Assembly: GCF_009649785.1 (NCBI RefSeq)
Contig: NZ_WJOK01000007.1
Location: 62,001-126,000 of the forward strand
Length of the DNA: 64,000 nt
DNA from: Agrobacterium tumefaciens
GTDB lineage: Bacteria; Pseudomonadota; Alphaproteobacteria; Rhizobiales; Rhizobiaceae
Reading direction: 5' to 3'
The notes under the pieces are model-generated. The model searched no databases. It was not told the DNA's origin and saw only the letters and a program-made list of their open reading frames with translations. Below are positions 18,135 to 26,588 of this stretch, piece after piece. The position numbers were made by a program, and so were the translations under genes. Each line of letters begins with the position of its first letter. Within the stretch, counting starts at the first letter, position 1.

Positions 18135-19016
18135 TTAGCTTTCCACGTCGAACATGTCACGCAGGCCGTCGCCCAGCAGATTGAAACCCAGCGTCACGTA
18201 AAGCACGGCCGCGCCGGGGCAGAGGACCTCCCACCAGAAATCCGGCATGAACTGGCGCCCATCGGCAACCATCGAGCCGAGATCGGGAGTTGGCGGCTTG
18301 ACGCCGAAACCGAGGAAACTCAGCGTCGCACCAAAGAGGATGACGAATGCCGCATCCAGCGTCGTCTTGACTGATATGACCGAGACGCAATTGGGCAGAA
18401 TTTCGCGAAAGAGAATGTGCAGCGGACCCGCACCTGCAAGACGTGCCGCTTCGATGTAGTCCTCGGATGCGATGGATTTCGACACCGAATAGATCAGCCG
18501 CGCATGCCAGGTCCACCATAGAAGCGTGATCGCGATCATGGCGTTCATCAAGGTGGGTTCCAGCAGGTTGGAGACCGCCAGCGCCATGACGAGGGGCGGC
18601 ATGGCCAGCATCACATTCGTCAGGCCACTGATGATTTTCTCGGTCCAGCCGCCGAAATAACCGGCGACCAGGCCAAGCACGGTGCCGACCGGGACCGAGA
18701 TGCCGAGCACGCCGATGACGAGAAGAAGTGAGACCCTGAGCCCGAAGACAGTACGGGAAAAGATGTCGCGTCCGGCCTTGTCGGTTCCGAACCAGTGCTC
18801 CAGATCCGGCGGCATGTGGCGGGCACGGAAATCGACAACCGCGCCGATATGTTTGGGATAGGGTGTAAGCCAGGGCGCAAAGATCGCCAGAACCAGCACC
18901 GACAACAGGATCAGCGAACCGATGACCGCTGCCGGATTGCGGCTGAAGCGGTACCACATCATGTAACCGGCGCTTAAGCCCCGATCGGTGGGTTCGACCA
19001 TTTTCATATCAGCCAT
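18135..19016 (-). CDS. Peptide-type ABC transporter permease, DppC type
   Basis: A 293-residue permease. The N-terminal membrane segment (VIGSLILLSVLVLAIFAPWL) is followed by the DppC landmark HWFGTDKAGRDIFSRT and the coupling loop YIEAARLAGAGPLHI. The C-terminus LLGDGLRDMFDVES is standard. Its ATG overlaps the preceding permease's stop by one base (TAATG-like arrangement), so it is tightly coupled. Confidence 0.95.
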   Translation of the reverse strand: MADMKMVEPTDRGLSAGYMMWYRFSRNPAAVIGSLILLSVLVLAIFAPWLTPYPKHIGAVVDFRARHMPPDLEHWFGTDKAGRDIFSRTVFGLRVSLLLVIGVLGISVPVGTVLGLVAGYFGGWTEKIISGLTNVMLAMPPLVMALAVSNLLEPTLMNAMIAITLLWWTWHARLIYSVSKSIASEDYIEAARLAGAGPLHILFREILPNCVSVISVKTTLDAAFVILFGATLSFLGFGVKPPTPDLGSMVADGRQFMPDFWWEVLCPGAAVLYVTLGFNLLGDGLRDMFDVES

Positions 19017-20044
19017 CAGCGAGCCTCCTTGCGGCGCAGGCGCGGGTCGATGATCGAGATCAGGACATCAACGATCAGGTTCGCAACGATGAAGAACAGG
19101 CCGGCCACCAGCACCACGGCAGTCACGGCATTGAGGTCTTTCTGAAGGATGGCGTTCAGCCCGTAGGATGCGAATCCGCCCCAGGCGAAGACCATTTCGA
19201 TCACGAAGGCATTGCCGATCAGCGAGGCGAATTCGAGCCCCATGATCGTCAGCGGCGCGATGGAGGAAAGCTTCAGCAGATAACGGAAGATGATGACCCG
19301 CTCCGGCACGCCGAAGCTTTGCAGGGTGAGCACGTGATCCTTGCGCTGGTTCTCGATCATCGAGGAACGCGTGATGCGGGTGATCTGGCCGATACCGGCC
19401 ATGGAGAGCGCGAAGGCCGGCAGCGCAAGGTGCTTCAGCGCATCCAGCACCACATCGAACCGTCCGGCAAGCGTACCGTCGATCAGTATGAAGCCCGTCG
19501 GGCCACCCTGCCAGCCAAGTGAATGATCGATCCTACCGATGATCGGCCACCCGGAGAGAAAGCGAGCGGCCAGCAGTTGCAGCGTGATGGCAAACAGAAA
19601 GCTCGGGATCGTCACGCCGGTGAGCGAGAGGATACGGCCGATATGGTCGAGCGGACGGTCGCGGTAATGCGCCGTGATGACGCCGAGCGGGATGGCGACG
19701 GCAAACATGAAGATGACTGAGACCAGAACCAGTTCGACGGTCGCAGGAACGGTCTGGGCCAGATCGGTGGTGACGGGGCGCTGGGAAACCAGCGAGAAGC
19801 CCAGGTCACCGTGCAGGGCGTTGCCGATATAGTCGAGGTATTGGGCGGCGAGCGGCTTATCGAGACCCATCTCGCCGCGCAGCGCATCAACTTGTTCCTG
19901 TGTTGCCGCAGGGCCGAGCGCCATGCGGGCGGGATCACCCGGCACCACACGGGCTAGAGCAAAAATCATGATGGACAGGGCGATCATGACCAGTACGAAA
20001 GCGCCGAGCCTGTTCAAAATCGCGACCAGCGGATGTTGCTGCAT
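19016..20044 (-). CDS. Peptide-type ABC transporter permease, DppB type, first gene of the second operon
   Basis: A 342-residue DppB-type permease with RVVPGDPARMALGPAAT near residues 33-49, the family's extracytoplasmic signature, multiple membrane segments, and an ENQRKDHVLTLQSFGVPE coupling loop. The last residues, DPRLRRKEAR, are typical. It opens the nine-gene operon running down to the isoaspartyl peptidase. It is divergent from the LuxR-type regulator across a 136-bp intergenic region carrying a direct repeat. Confidence 0.94.
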   Translation of the reverse strand: MQQHPLVAILNRLGAFVLVMIALSIMIFALARVVPGDPARMALGPAATQEQVDALRGEMGLDKPLAAQYLDYIGNALHGDLGFSLVSQRPVTTDLAQTVPATVELVLVSVIFMFAVAIPLGVITAHYRDRPLDHIGRILSLTGVTIPSFLFAITLQLLAARFLSGWPIIGRIDHSLGWQGGPTGFILIDGTLAGRFDVVLDALKHLALPAFALSMAGIGQITRITRSSMIENQRKDHVLTLQSFGVPERVIIFRYLLKLSSIAPLTIMGLEFASLIGNAFVIEMVFAWGGFASYGLNAILQKDLNAVTAVVLVAGLFFIVANLIVDVLISIIDPRLRRKEAR

Positions 20045-20120
20045 CGGTGGACCGTTCCTTGTGCATCAGTTTCCTGAGCACAAGTTTTCACCACATGTCC
20101 TTTTGAACAATCGCAGAAAG

Positions 20121-20155
20121 GTATAGTTTTTTGATAAATGAGTATAGGTTTTTGA
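20121..20155. promoter_or_regulatory. Direct repeat, candidate operator of the MalT-like regulator
   Basis: Two 14-bp direct repeats, GTATAGTTTTTTGA (20121-20134) and GTATAGGTTTTTGA (20142-20155), differ at one base. They are spaced by 21 bp, two helical turns, inside the 136-bp divergent promoter between the DppB-type gene and the LuxR-family gene. Same-face repeated half-sites suit a MalT/LuxR activator. The assignment is inferred from position and geometry. Confidence 0.55.
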
Positions 20156-20180
20156 ATTCAGATCTCCTATCCCTGTCTGA

Positions 20181-22532
20181 ATGACGCTTCTGCCGCGCAC
20201 CACACTCTGCCGCCGTATCGCCAGCGAAACCGCAGGCGTGATCTTTCTGCGCGCGCCGGCGGGCGCCGGGAAAAGCGTTCTTATGGACTTGCTGGCACAA
20301 GAGCTGGGGACCGAGGTATGCCGGACGCACCAGCCCAGAAGTGATGAGGCGGCGAAAGGCTGGCTGCTATGGGATGTGCCGGTCTTCGCACGCGCGGTCC
20401 GCATGCCCGCCCCTATTCTGGAAACCGTGCGTTTCGTGGTCATCGCCTGCCGTCCGGATCAACGTATCAGCGGGCTGGCGCGGCAAATATTGCATCGTGG
20501 TTCGCTGACGATCGGAGCAAATGAACTGGCCTTTGGCCAAGATGAGACAGCGGGCCTTCCAACAGAACAGAAGCGTCTGGCGCTCCATGATTATGCGGGG
20601 TGGCCGGCCTTTCTGTCTCTCGCTCGCCTCGCCGACGAAAAACTGTGCGTCGACTATCTGCGGGAAAATTATCTGCCGCATCTGTCACCGGCCCAGACGG
20701 TCGCGCTTTCGCTCTGGCTGGAAAATCCCTCGGCAGAACCCGACGCTGAATGGGCAGAACTTCTGCCTCCCTTCCTGATCGCAAACCCGGAAAAACACGA
20801 CACACTGATAAGGCTTCTGACCGTGGCAGCGGGAGAACGTCTCGCCACATTACAGGCTGGCAGGGCAGTGGTAGAGGTCGCTTCCGCATTCGAGAAGGAA
20901 GGGCGGGCGCTTGCGGCAATGGCCATGTTGCTTGACCGCGGTTATGAGACCCACGCCGCGCAAATCCTAGAACGCGCCCATGGGCGCGAACTGATCTATC
21001 GAAGCAGCGTCGACAGGTTTCGCGAGATCATCATGCGGTTTTCGCAGGACATGATCGCGGCGAATGAAACAGTCCTCTTCGCCGTCACCCGAGCATTGCT
21101 GAAACAGGGCGAATTGCAACGCGTGCGCCATCTGCTTGGCAAGAGCCTCGGTTCGGATTATCTCGATCCACTCAAGGTGCTTGCCCGCGGTTCGCGTTTT
21201 TCCTTTGCCGCCCGCACCTTCCGGCTGAACCTGATGATTGCCGAGGACCTGACCCCCAATGACGCTGTGATAACGCGCCTCGGGGAATTCATGGCCGATT
21301 ACCCCATGGACGATCACGGCAAATGGGCGGCCTATTACAATGCGCTGCTGGAATTCGAAATCCGCCGCCGTAATTTTCGCGAGGCCGAGGCCGCTGCCGC
21401 CCGCGCGCTTATCTATCTGCGCAAGATGGGCGGGCAGCCGCTGCTCGAATTCTTCATCCATCTGCACCAGATCGTCCTGCGACTGATGAGCGGTGATGTG
21501 CTCTTGGCCCGTCGCGCGGCACAGGATGCGCGCACGAGGTTGGAACAGGTGCCACACGACGCCGCGCAGGAGTTCCGAATGCTGCGGCTGGCGGAAGCCT
21601 GCCTTGCCTATGAGGCGGGAAAACCGCGCGACCTGTTGCACTTCGTCGAGCATGAATTCGACCACTTCGCCGCCGCCGAGATATGGCCGAGCCTGATGCA
21701 GTTTGCCCTGCATTATGCCTCGCAGGTGCTGATCGATCATTTTCCGATGACCGTTCGTCCGGGCTTTCTCGACGGCCTGTGGATTCACCTTTCGGAAGGG
21801 CTGCAATTCCATGCGATGATGGAGATCAGAACGGCAATCGCCTACCAGAACGCCAACCGCTGGGCGGATGCGGCAGCGACGCTATCGGCAATTCGCATGC
21901 CGATGGGTCGCAACTGGGTGGAGAGCGCGAATGAGGACCTTGCCCGGCTCACACGGCGCGACGAAATCGCCTATGTGATGGCCTGGCTCCGCGACGCGGT
22001 ACATCTTTTCACGCCGCGCGCCTATCTCGCCCGGCAGATGGATGCAATGATCGCCAACCCCAAGGTCACCAACCGCGAAAAGGTCGCGCTCAGAATATGG
22101 CAGAGCTATGCCGCACACCAGCGTCGTGACAGTGCCGGCGCCCGCGCCCATATCCTCAACGCACTTGAATCGGCGACGCGCCTTGGCTGCAACGGCGTCC
22201 TGTCGGAGGAGCGCATATTCCTGTCGCCGCTTCTGAACAATCGCCGTATCCGCGGTTTCATCGAAACCTCTTCCGATGTCCGGAACGCGCTGTCGATTTT
22301 CGCCGCCTCGGTCAACTCGCCGCAGGCACGCGCCCTGCATGGCGGGCTTTCACAGCGGGAAGCACAGATGCTGCAATTGCTGGCCAGCGGCATGTCGAAC
22401 AAGAAGATCGCGCAGACCCTCAACATCTCGGAAGTGACGGTAAAATTCCATCTCGGAAACCTGTTCCGCAAGCTGGATTGCAAACGCCGCGCGGAAGCGA
22501 TCCGCGCAGCGAAAGCGCTGGGCTGGCTTTGA
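20181..22532 (+). CDS. MalT-like LuxR-family ATP-dependent transcriptional regulator
   Basis: A 783-residue STAND/LAL-type regulator. A Walker A loop APAGAGKS lies at residues 25-32, followed by a long helical TPR-like sensor region rich in Ala/Leu. The C-terminal LuxR helix-turn-helix occupies about residues 715-775 (LSQREAQMLQLLASGMSNKK, then TLNISEVTVKFHLGNLFRKL). Proteins of this kind bind ATP plus an inducer and activate catabolic operons. It is transcribed divergently from the ABC/HyuA/DUF917 operon, which is the likely target, and its 3' end is convergent with the type I secretion adaptor gene 33 bp away. The inducer is probably the substrate of that operon or a derivative. Confidence 0.9.
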   Translation: MTLLPRTTLCRRIASETAGVIFLRAPAGAGKSVLMDLLAQELGTEVCRTHQPRSDEAAKGWLLWDVPVFARAVRMPAPILETVRFVVIACRPDQRISGLARQILHRGSLTIGANELAFGQDETAGLPTEQKRLALHDYAGWPAFLSLARLADEKLCVDYLRENYLPHLSPAQTVALSLWLENPSAEPDAEWAELLPPFLIANPEKHDTLIRLLTVAAGERLATLQAGRAVVEVASAFEKEGRALAAMAMLLDRGYETHAAQILERAHGRELIYRSSVDRFREIIMRFSQDMIAANETVLFAVTRALLKQGELQRVRHLLGKSLGSDYLDPLKVLARGSRFSFAARTFRLNLMIAEDLTPNDAVITRLGEFMADYPMDDHGKWAAYYNALLEFEIRRRNFREAEAAAARALIYLRKMGGQPLLEFFIHLHQIVLRLMSGDVLLARRAAQDARTRLEQVPHDAAQEFRMLRLAEACLAYEAGKPRDLLHFVEHEFDHFAAAEIWPSLMQFALHYASQVLIDHFPMTVRPGFLDGLWIHLSEGLQFHAMMEIRTAIAYQNANRWADAAATLSAIRMPMGRNWVESANEDLARLTRRDEIAYVMAWLRDAVHLFTPRAYLARQMDAMIANPKVTNREKVALRIWQSYAAHQRRDSAGARAHILNALESATRLGCNGVLSEERIFLSPLLNNRRIRGFIETSSDVRNALSIFAASVNSPQARALHGGLSQREAQMLQLLASGMSNKKIAQTLNISEVTVKFHLGNLFRKLDCKRRAEAIRAAKALGWL

Positions 22533-22565
22533 TCTCAAGTCGTGACTGCCAATCAGAAAAGCCCG

Positions 22566-23879
22566 CTATTCTTCCCGGAAGGCGCGGTTGATCTGGTCCG
22601 TCAGCGGCTTGGCGATATAGGACAGCGCTGTGCGCTCGCTGGTCTGGATGAACGCCTCGGCGGGCATGCCCGGCATCAGCGGCGCAGTGTTCAGCTTTTC
22701 CCGCTCGGCAACCGGTATGGAAATCCGCGCCAGATAATAGGAGAGGCCGGTCCTCTGATCGGTGGTGATATCGGCGGCGATGCGACTGACATGGCCTTCC
22801 AGTTCCGGCGTGACACGCTGGTTGAACGCGGTCATCCGCAGCATCGCTTTTTGCCCTACCTGCAACTGGTCTATATCCTTCGGCACGATCTGCACCTCGA
22901 GTGCCAGTTCGTCCCCATCAGGCACGATTAGCATGATCGGGTCGGCCGGCGTCACCACGCCGCCCACGGTATGCACCGCCATTTCATGCACCATGCCGGA
23001 TTGCGGCGCGATGATATCGATGCGCTTCAGCTCGTCCTCCGCAGCGACCTTCCGCTCGACATGTTCACCCGTCTGCGCCTGTATCTCGCGCAGTTCCCGG
23101 CCCACTTCGGTGCGCAGTTCCTGATCGATCTGCAGAATCTGCAGTTTCGTTTCGGTGATCCTGCCCGCCGTCTGCGCCTGATAGGCGATTTTTTCGCCAC
23201 GTTCACCGCCAAATGTCGCGGCCTGGGTCTGCAGGCTGTTCAGCCGCTGCACGGACACGATGCCCTGCTCCCGCAAGGATTTCTGCGAGGTTATCTCAGC
23301 CTGCAAAACCGCAAGCCCGTTGTCGTAGGCGATTTCCTGTGCCCTCAACCCTTCGATTTCATGTTCGAACTGGGTGATACGCTCCACAAGCTGCGCTTTG
23401 CGCCCCTCACGGTAGGATTTGCGGAATTCGAACAGCCTGGTTTCGCTGCGCATGGCGGAAGCGACATCGGGATCGTCCTTGCGCGCCACCAGAGCCTGTG
23501 GAAAAACGAGTTCCGGCAGATCGTCCCGTTCGGCCTCCAGCCTTGCCATGCGCGCGCTCAGCTCATCCAGCCGCTTGGTCACTATGGCGAGATTAGCGCG
23601 GGTCTGGGTGGCGTCGAGACGCATGACGACGTCGCCGGCCTTTACCCTGCCACCTTCGCTCACCAGAATTTCACCGACGACACCACCCTTGGGGTGCTGT
23701 ACCTTCTTGATATAGGAATCGACCACAAGATGACCGGACGCGACGACCGCGCCAGCAAGATTTGTCGTCGCTGCCCATCCGCCGACGCCGGCCAGCAGTG
23801 CTACACTTGCGGCAAGACCGGCAAGAAGATGTTTGCGGATGGAGCGGGACACCTGCGTGCGCTGGTCAATTTTTGACAT
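22566..23879 (-). CDS. hasE: Type I secretion membrane-fusion (HlyD/PrtE/HasE) adaptor
   Basis: A 437-residue periplasmic adaptor. I choose ATG 23879, with a strong AAGGAGA 6 nt upstream; it overlaps the end of the ATPase gene by 14 bp. An N-terminal membrane anchor (residues 18-42), a lipoyl-like half motif (VQHPKGGVVGEILVSEGGRV), long helical hairpin segments (about 100-290) and the C-terminal HlyD stretch GMPAEAFIQTSERTALSYI are all present. It should link the inner-membrane exporter to a TolC outer-membrane pore (encoded elsewhere) to secrete the HasA-like protein. It is the last gene of the has-like operon. Confidence 0.9.
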   Translation of the reverse strand: MSKIDQRTQVSRSIRKHLLAGLAASVALLAGVGGWAATTNLAGAVVASGHLVVDSYIKKVQHPKGGVVGEILVSEGGRVKAGDVVMRLDATQTRANLAIVTKRLDELSARMARLEAERDDLPELVFPQALVARKDDPDVASAMRSETRLFEFRKSYREGRKAQLVERITQFEHEIEGLRAQEIAYDNGLAVLQAEITSQKSLREQGIVSVQRLNSLQTQAATFGGERGEKIAYQAQTAGRITETKLQILQIDQELRTEVGRELREIQAQTGEHVERKVAAEDELKRIDIIAPQSGMVHEMAVHTVGGVVTPADPIMLIVPDGDELALEVQIVPKDIDQLQVGQKAMLRMTAFNQRVTPELEGHVSRIAADITTDQRTGLSYYLARISIPVAEREKLNTAPLMPGMPAEAFIQTSERTALSYIAKPLTDQINRAFREE

Positions 23880-25713
23880 CCGTATCTCCTTCCTGCCTGT
23901 TCTCTTCGCCACTCTCTTGCAGCGCCACCGTCTTAGGTTGGGTATTCGCGACGACACGCAATGGTGAAACCGTGTGCGCGGATGCAGTGAAACCTTTCGC
24001 CGCTTGAGCATTCGGAGTGCGCAGCACTTTCGAGAGAACCTCGTCGCGCGGACCGAAGGCCTTCATCCGCCCCTCCTCCATCATCAGAATGAAATCAACG
24101 GCACCGATCGCGCTGGGCCGATGCGCAACGACGATGGCGATACCGTTGCGCGCCTTGACCGACGCGATCGCCCTGACGACGGCGGCCTCGCCCTCCGCAT
24201 CGAGATTGGCATTCGGCTCGTCCAGCACGACGATGAAGGGATCGCCATAAAGCGCACGCGCGAGACCGATACGCTGGCGTTGTCCTGCCGAAAGCGCCGA
24301 ACCGGCCTCACCTATATCGCCGTCATAACCCTTTTCGAAGCGCAGGATCAGTTCGTGCGCACCGGCGGCTTTCGCAGCGGCAATGATTGCGTCGGGATCG
24401 GGATTGTCCTCGAAACGGGAAATGTTTTCGCCGATCGTGCCGTCGAAAAGCTCCACGCCCTGCGGCAGATAACCGATATGGCGGCCGAGGGCTTCGCGAT
24501 CCCATTGATCGAAGCTCGCACCATCAAGCCGCACCTTGCCGGCGGCGGGCATCCAGGCTCCGGTGAGAATGCGCGAAAGGGTGGATTTTCCCGAGCCGGA
24601 CGGGCCGATGACACCGAGCGCATTCCCGGCGGTCATGACGAAACCAAGGCCCGCGACGGTCGGTTTTCTCTCTCCCGGCGGAATGATGGTGACGTTTTCG
24701 ACTTTCAATTCTCTCTCAGGCTTCGGCAGTGCCATTGCGGTCGCCGTTACCGGCATCTGCGCAAAAAGCTCCCTCAGCCGTGCCCAGCTCTGGCGAGCGG
24801 CAACAAAGGACTTCCAGTTGGATATGGCAAGATCGACGGGCGCCAAAGCCCGACCCATCATGATCGAACTGGCGATCATCACGCCGCCTGACGCCTCCTG
24901 CTGAATGACCAGCCATGCGCCGACCGCCAAAATGGCCGATTGCAGCACGATCCGCAGGGATTTTGCGATATTGCCGAGGCCGCCGGCCACATCGCCCGCC
25001 TTGCGGTTGGCGGCGAGGTAAGCCTCGTTGGAGATTTGCCAGCGTTTGCCAAGCCGGCCGCCGAGCCCCATGGCCTGCACGACTTCGGCGTTGCGGCGCG
25101 AGGCTTCCAGCTGCCGGTTGCGCGCCATGTTTTCGACCATGGTGTCGCGGATCGGCTTCTGCGAGAACATATTGGTTAAGATGGTGAGGGATATAAGCAG
25201 AACGGCACCGGCAAGAGCCGTCACGCCGATCCAGAAATGGAACAGAAAACATATGCCAAGGTAGAGCGGCATCCAAGGCAGATCGAAAAAGGCGGTGGGC
25301 CCCGTGCCGGACAGAAAACCGCGCACGTTGTCGAGATCGCGCAGCGGCTGCAGGCCGTCCCCCGGCATACGGTTGACGAGCGGCAGGCGCACCACCGCAT
25401 CATGCACCTTGCCGGAATAGCGCATGTCGAAGTCCTCGCCGATACGGATCAGGACCCGGGCGCGGATGATGTCGAGCAGGCACTGGAAGCCATAGAGGCC
25501 GAGCGCAAGAATGGCGATGCCGACAAGTGTCGGCAAACTGCCGCTGGCCAGCACCCGGTCGTAAACCTGAAGCATGAACAGGGGCGACGTCAGCGCCAGG
25601 ATGTTGACCACACCGCTGACGAGCGCCACACCGAAAAACGTGCTTTTAAGGGGCGAAACAACCGCCGCAGTGAGGGACTGCGGCGGTGTCTGCTGGTGGT
25701 TTTGAAAGCCCAC
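23866..25713 (-). CDS. hasD: Type I secretion ABC exporter ATPase/permease (PrtD/HasD family)
   Basis: A 615-residue fused permease-ATPase. Six membrane segments lie in the first 300 residues (from LVSGVVNILALTSPLFMLQV on), then a nucleotide-binding domain with Walker A GPSGSGKS, signature LSAGQRQR, and Walker B IVVLDEPNANLD. SAGQ instead of SGGQ is usual for the PrtD/HasD group. The protein has no N-terminal peptidase domain, as expected for exporters of C-terminal-signal substrates. It lies 14 bp after the HasA-like gene, its probable substrate. Confidence 0.93.
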   Translation of the reverse strand: MGFQNHQQTPPQSLTAAVVSPLKSTFFGVALVSGVVNILALTSPLFMLQVYDRVLASGSLPTLVGIAILALGLYGFQCLLDIIRARVLIRIGEDFDMRYSGKVHDAVVRLPLVNRMPGDGLQPLRDLDNVRGFLSGTGPTAFFDLPWMPLYLGICFLFHFWIGVTALAGAVLLISLTILTNMFSQKPIRDTMVENMARNRQLEASRRNAEVVQAMGLGGRLGKRWQISNEAYLAANRKAGDVAGGLGNIAKSLRIVLQSAILAVGAWLVIQQEASGGVMIASSIMMGRALAPVDLAISNWKSFVAARQSWARLRELFAQMPVTATAMALPKPERELKVENVTIIPPGERKPTVAGLGFVMTAGNALGVIGPSGSGKSTLSRILTGAWMPAAGKVRLDGASFDQWDREALGRHIGYLPQGVELFDGTIGENISRFEDNPDPDAIIAAAKAAGAHELILRFEKGYDGDIGEAGSALSAGQRQRIGLARALYGDPFIVVLDEPNANLDAEGEAAVVRAIASVKARNGIAIVVAHRPSAIGAVDFILMMEEGRMKAFGPRDEVLSKVLRTPNAQAAKGFTASAHTVSPLRVVANTQPKTVALQESGEENRQEGDTDVKN

Positions 25714-25727
25714 AGCCTGATTTTCCT

Positions 25728-26483
25728 TTAAGCGGCGAGCGCCGATGCGCTGGCGAAAATGAAGTCCGATGCGTCGAGTACGCTGGAATCTACACCAACG
25801 AGAGTGATGCTGTCGCCGCCAAAGATGTTTTCAATAACTGCGTCTCCGTTTGCATTGCTGCCTACAATGACGTCATCGATGCTTCCGGCGCCCCAAGCGG
25901 AAATATCCAGTTTGTCGGTGCCGTCCTGATAACCGTATGTTCCGGTCGGGCCAGCCTGTACAACATCACTGCCGCCAGAGAAAACGAACGTATCATTACC
26001 AGCAAAACCCGTAAGGGTGTTAGAGGAAGCAGTGTCTTCGATCACAGTGCCGGTAGCCGCGAAGTAGTCATAGAAGCCAGCCAGCGAGCCAAAACGGGCA
26101 AGCTGGTAAACGGCGAGATCGAGAAGATCGCGCGCGCCTGCGAGCGAGTAGGAGCCGTCGGGATCGATCAGCAGTTCCTGCTGGCTGACGGCGATGCCGC
26201 TGGTGGACTGGCTGTAGCCGGTGCCGAGAACGATGCTGTCGACCGAACCTGTCAGGTTGCCCTGGGAGTATTGCAGGGCACCGCTCATGACAATGCCCTT
26301 GCCACCGTTGCTGCCATCGCCCCACGCCTCATAGGTCGTGTTCGGATCGATAGTGGTGGTGGCGAGAGAGCTGGTCTGAGCGTCGTAGAACGCACCATAG
26401 GTCGAACCGAAACCGCTCGTCCAACCGTTGAGGTAACCGATCAAGTCGGAGGAAGACTGTGTCAGTTGAATTGTGGTAGCCAT
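25728..26483 (-). CDS. hasA: HasA-like secreted haemophore domain fused to an RTX-type C-terminus
   Basis: A 251-residue acidic protein with no N-terminal signal, as for type I secretion substrates. Residues 14-110 resemble HasA: YLNGWTSGFG near the start, and GALQYSQG with SVDSIVLGTG at 68-88, where Tyr72 aligns with the haem-ligand tyrosine. Residues 155-243 instead look like an RTX/serralysin C-terminal domain: a GFAGNDTFVF repeat, DKLDIS, and SVLDASDFIF. The last residues are ALAA, like the HasA secretion end. It contains no histidine and no cysteine, so the His32 and His83 ligands of the Serratia protein are absent and the loop between Tyr and the next strand is shortened. It lies between the receptor and the exporter genes. 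Ligand: haem, or something else; see findings. GC is lowered here (48% over 25801-25860). Confidence 0.8.
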   Translation of the reverse strand: MATTIQLTQSSSDLIGYLNGWTSGFGSTYGAFYDAQTSSLATTTIDPNTTYEAWGDGSNGGKGIVMSGALQYSQGNLTGSVDSIVLGTGYSQSTSGIAVSQQELLIDPDGSYSLAGARDLLDLAVYQLARFGSLAGFYDYFAATGTVIEDTASSNTLTGFAGNDTFVFSGGSDVVQAGPTGTYGYQDGTDKLDISAWGAGSIDDVIVGSNANGDAVIENIFGGDSITLVGVDSSVLDASDFIFASASALAA

Positions 26484-26542
26484 AGGTGTACTCCTTTGCT
26501 GGCCAATAGGGATACCTTTGTCATGTGACGAAGGCGTTTCAT

Positions 26543-26573
26543 CTCCGGGATGGGCTGCAACCCCAGCCCGGAG
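26543..26573 (-). terminator. Stem-loop between receptor and HasA-like genes
   Basis: Inverted repeat with 7-bp perfect outer arms (26543-26549 with 26567-26573) and further inner GC pairing, in the 105-bp gap after the receptor start-to-stop order on the minus strand (downstream of the HasA-like start, upstream of nothing else). In transcript order it follows the receptor gene and precedes the HasA-like gene. No T-run follows. It may protect the 5' end of a processed mRNA so that the secreted protein is made in excess. Confidence 0.45.
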
Positions 26574-26588
26574 AATTTCTTCCGCGCA

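Noticed and set aside
22566..24011. Longer start for the secretion adaptor at 24011
   Set aside because: It would add 44 Arg-rich residues before the membrane anchor; ATG 23879 has a near-consensus ribosome site.
25728..26483. Plain RTX toxin or protease assignment
   Set aside because: Only one RTX-like repeat is present, no protease motif exists, and the N-terminal half and operon order fit HasA.
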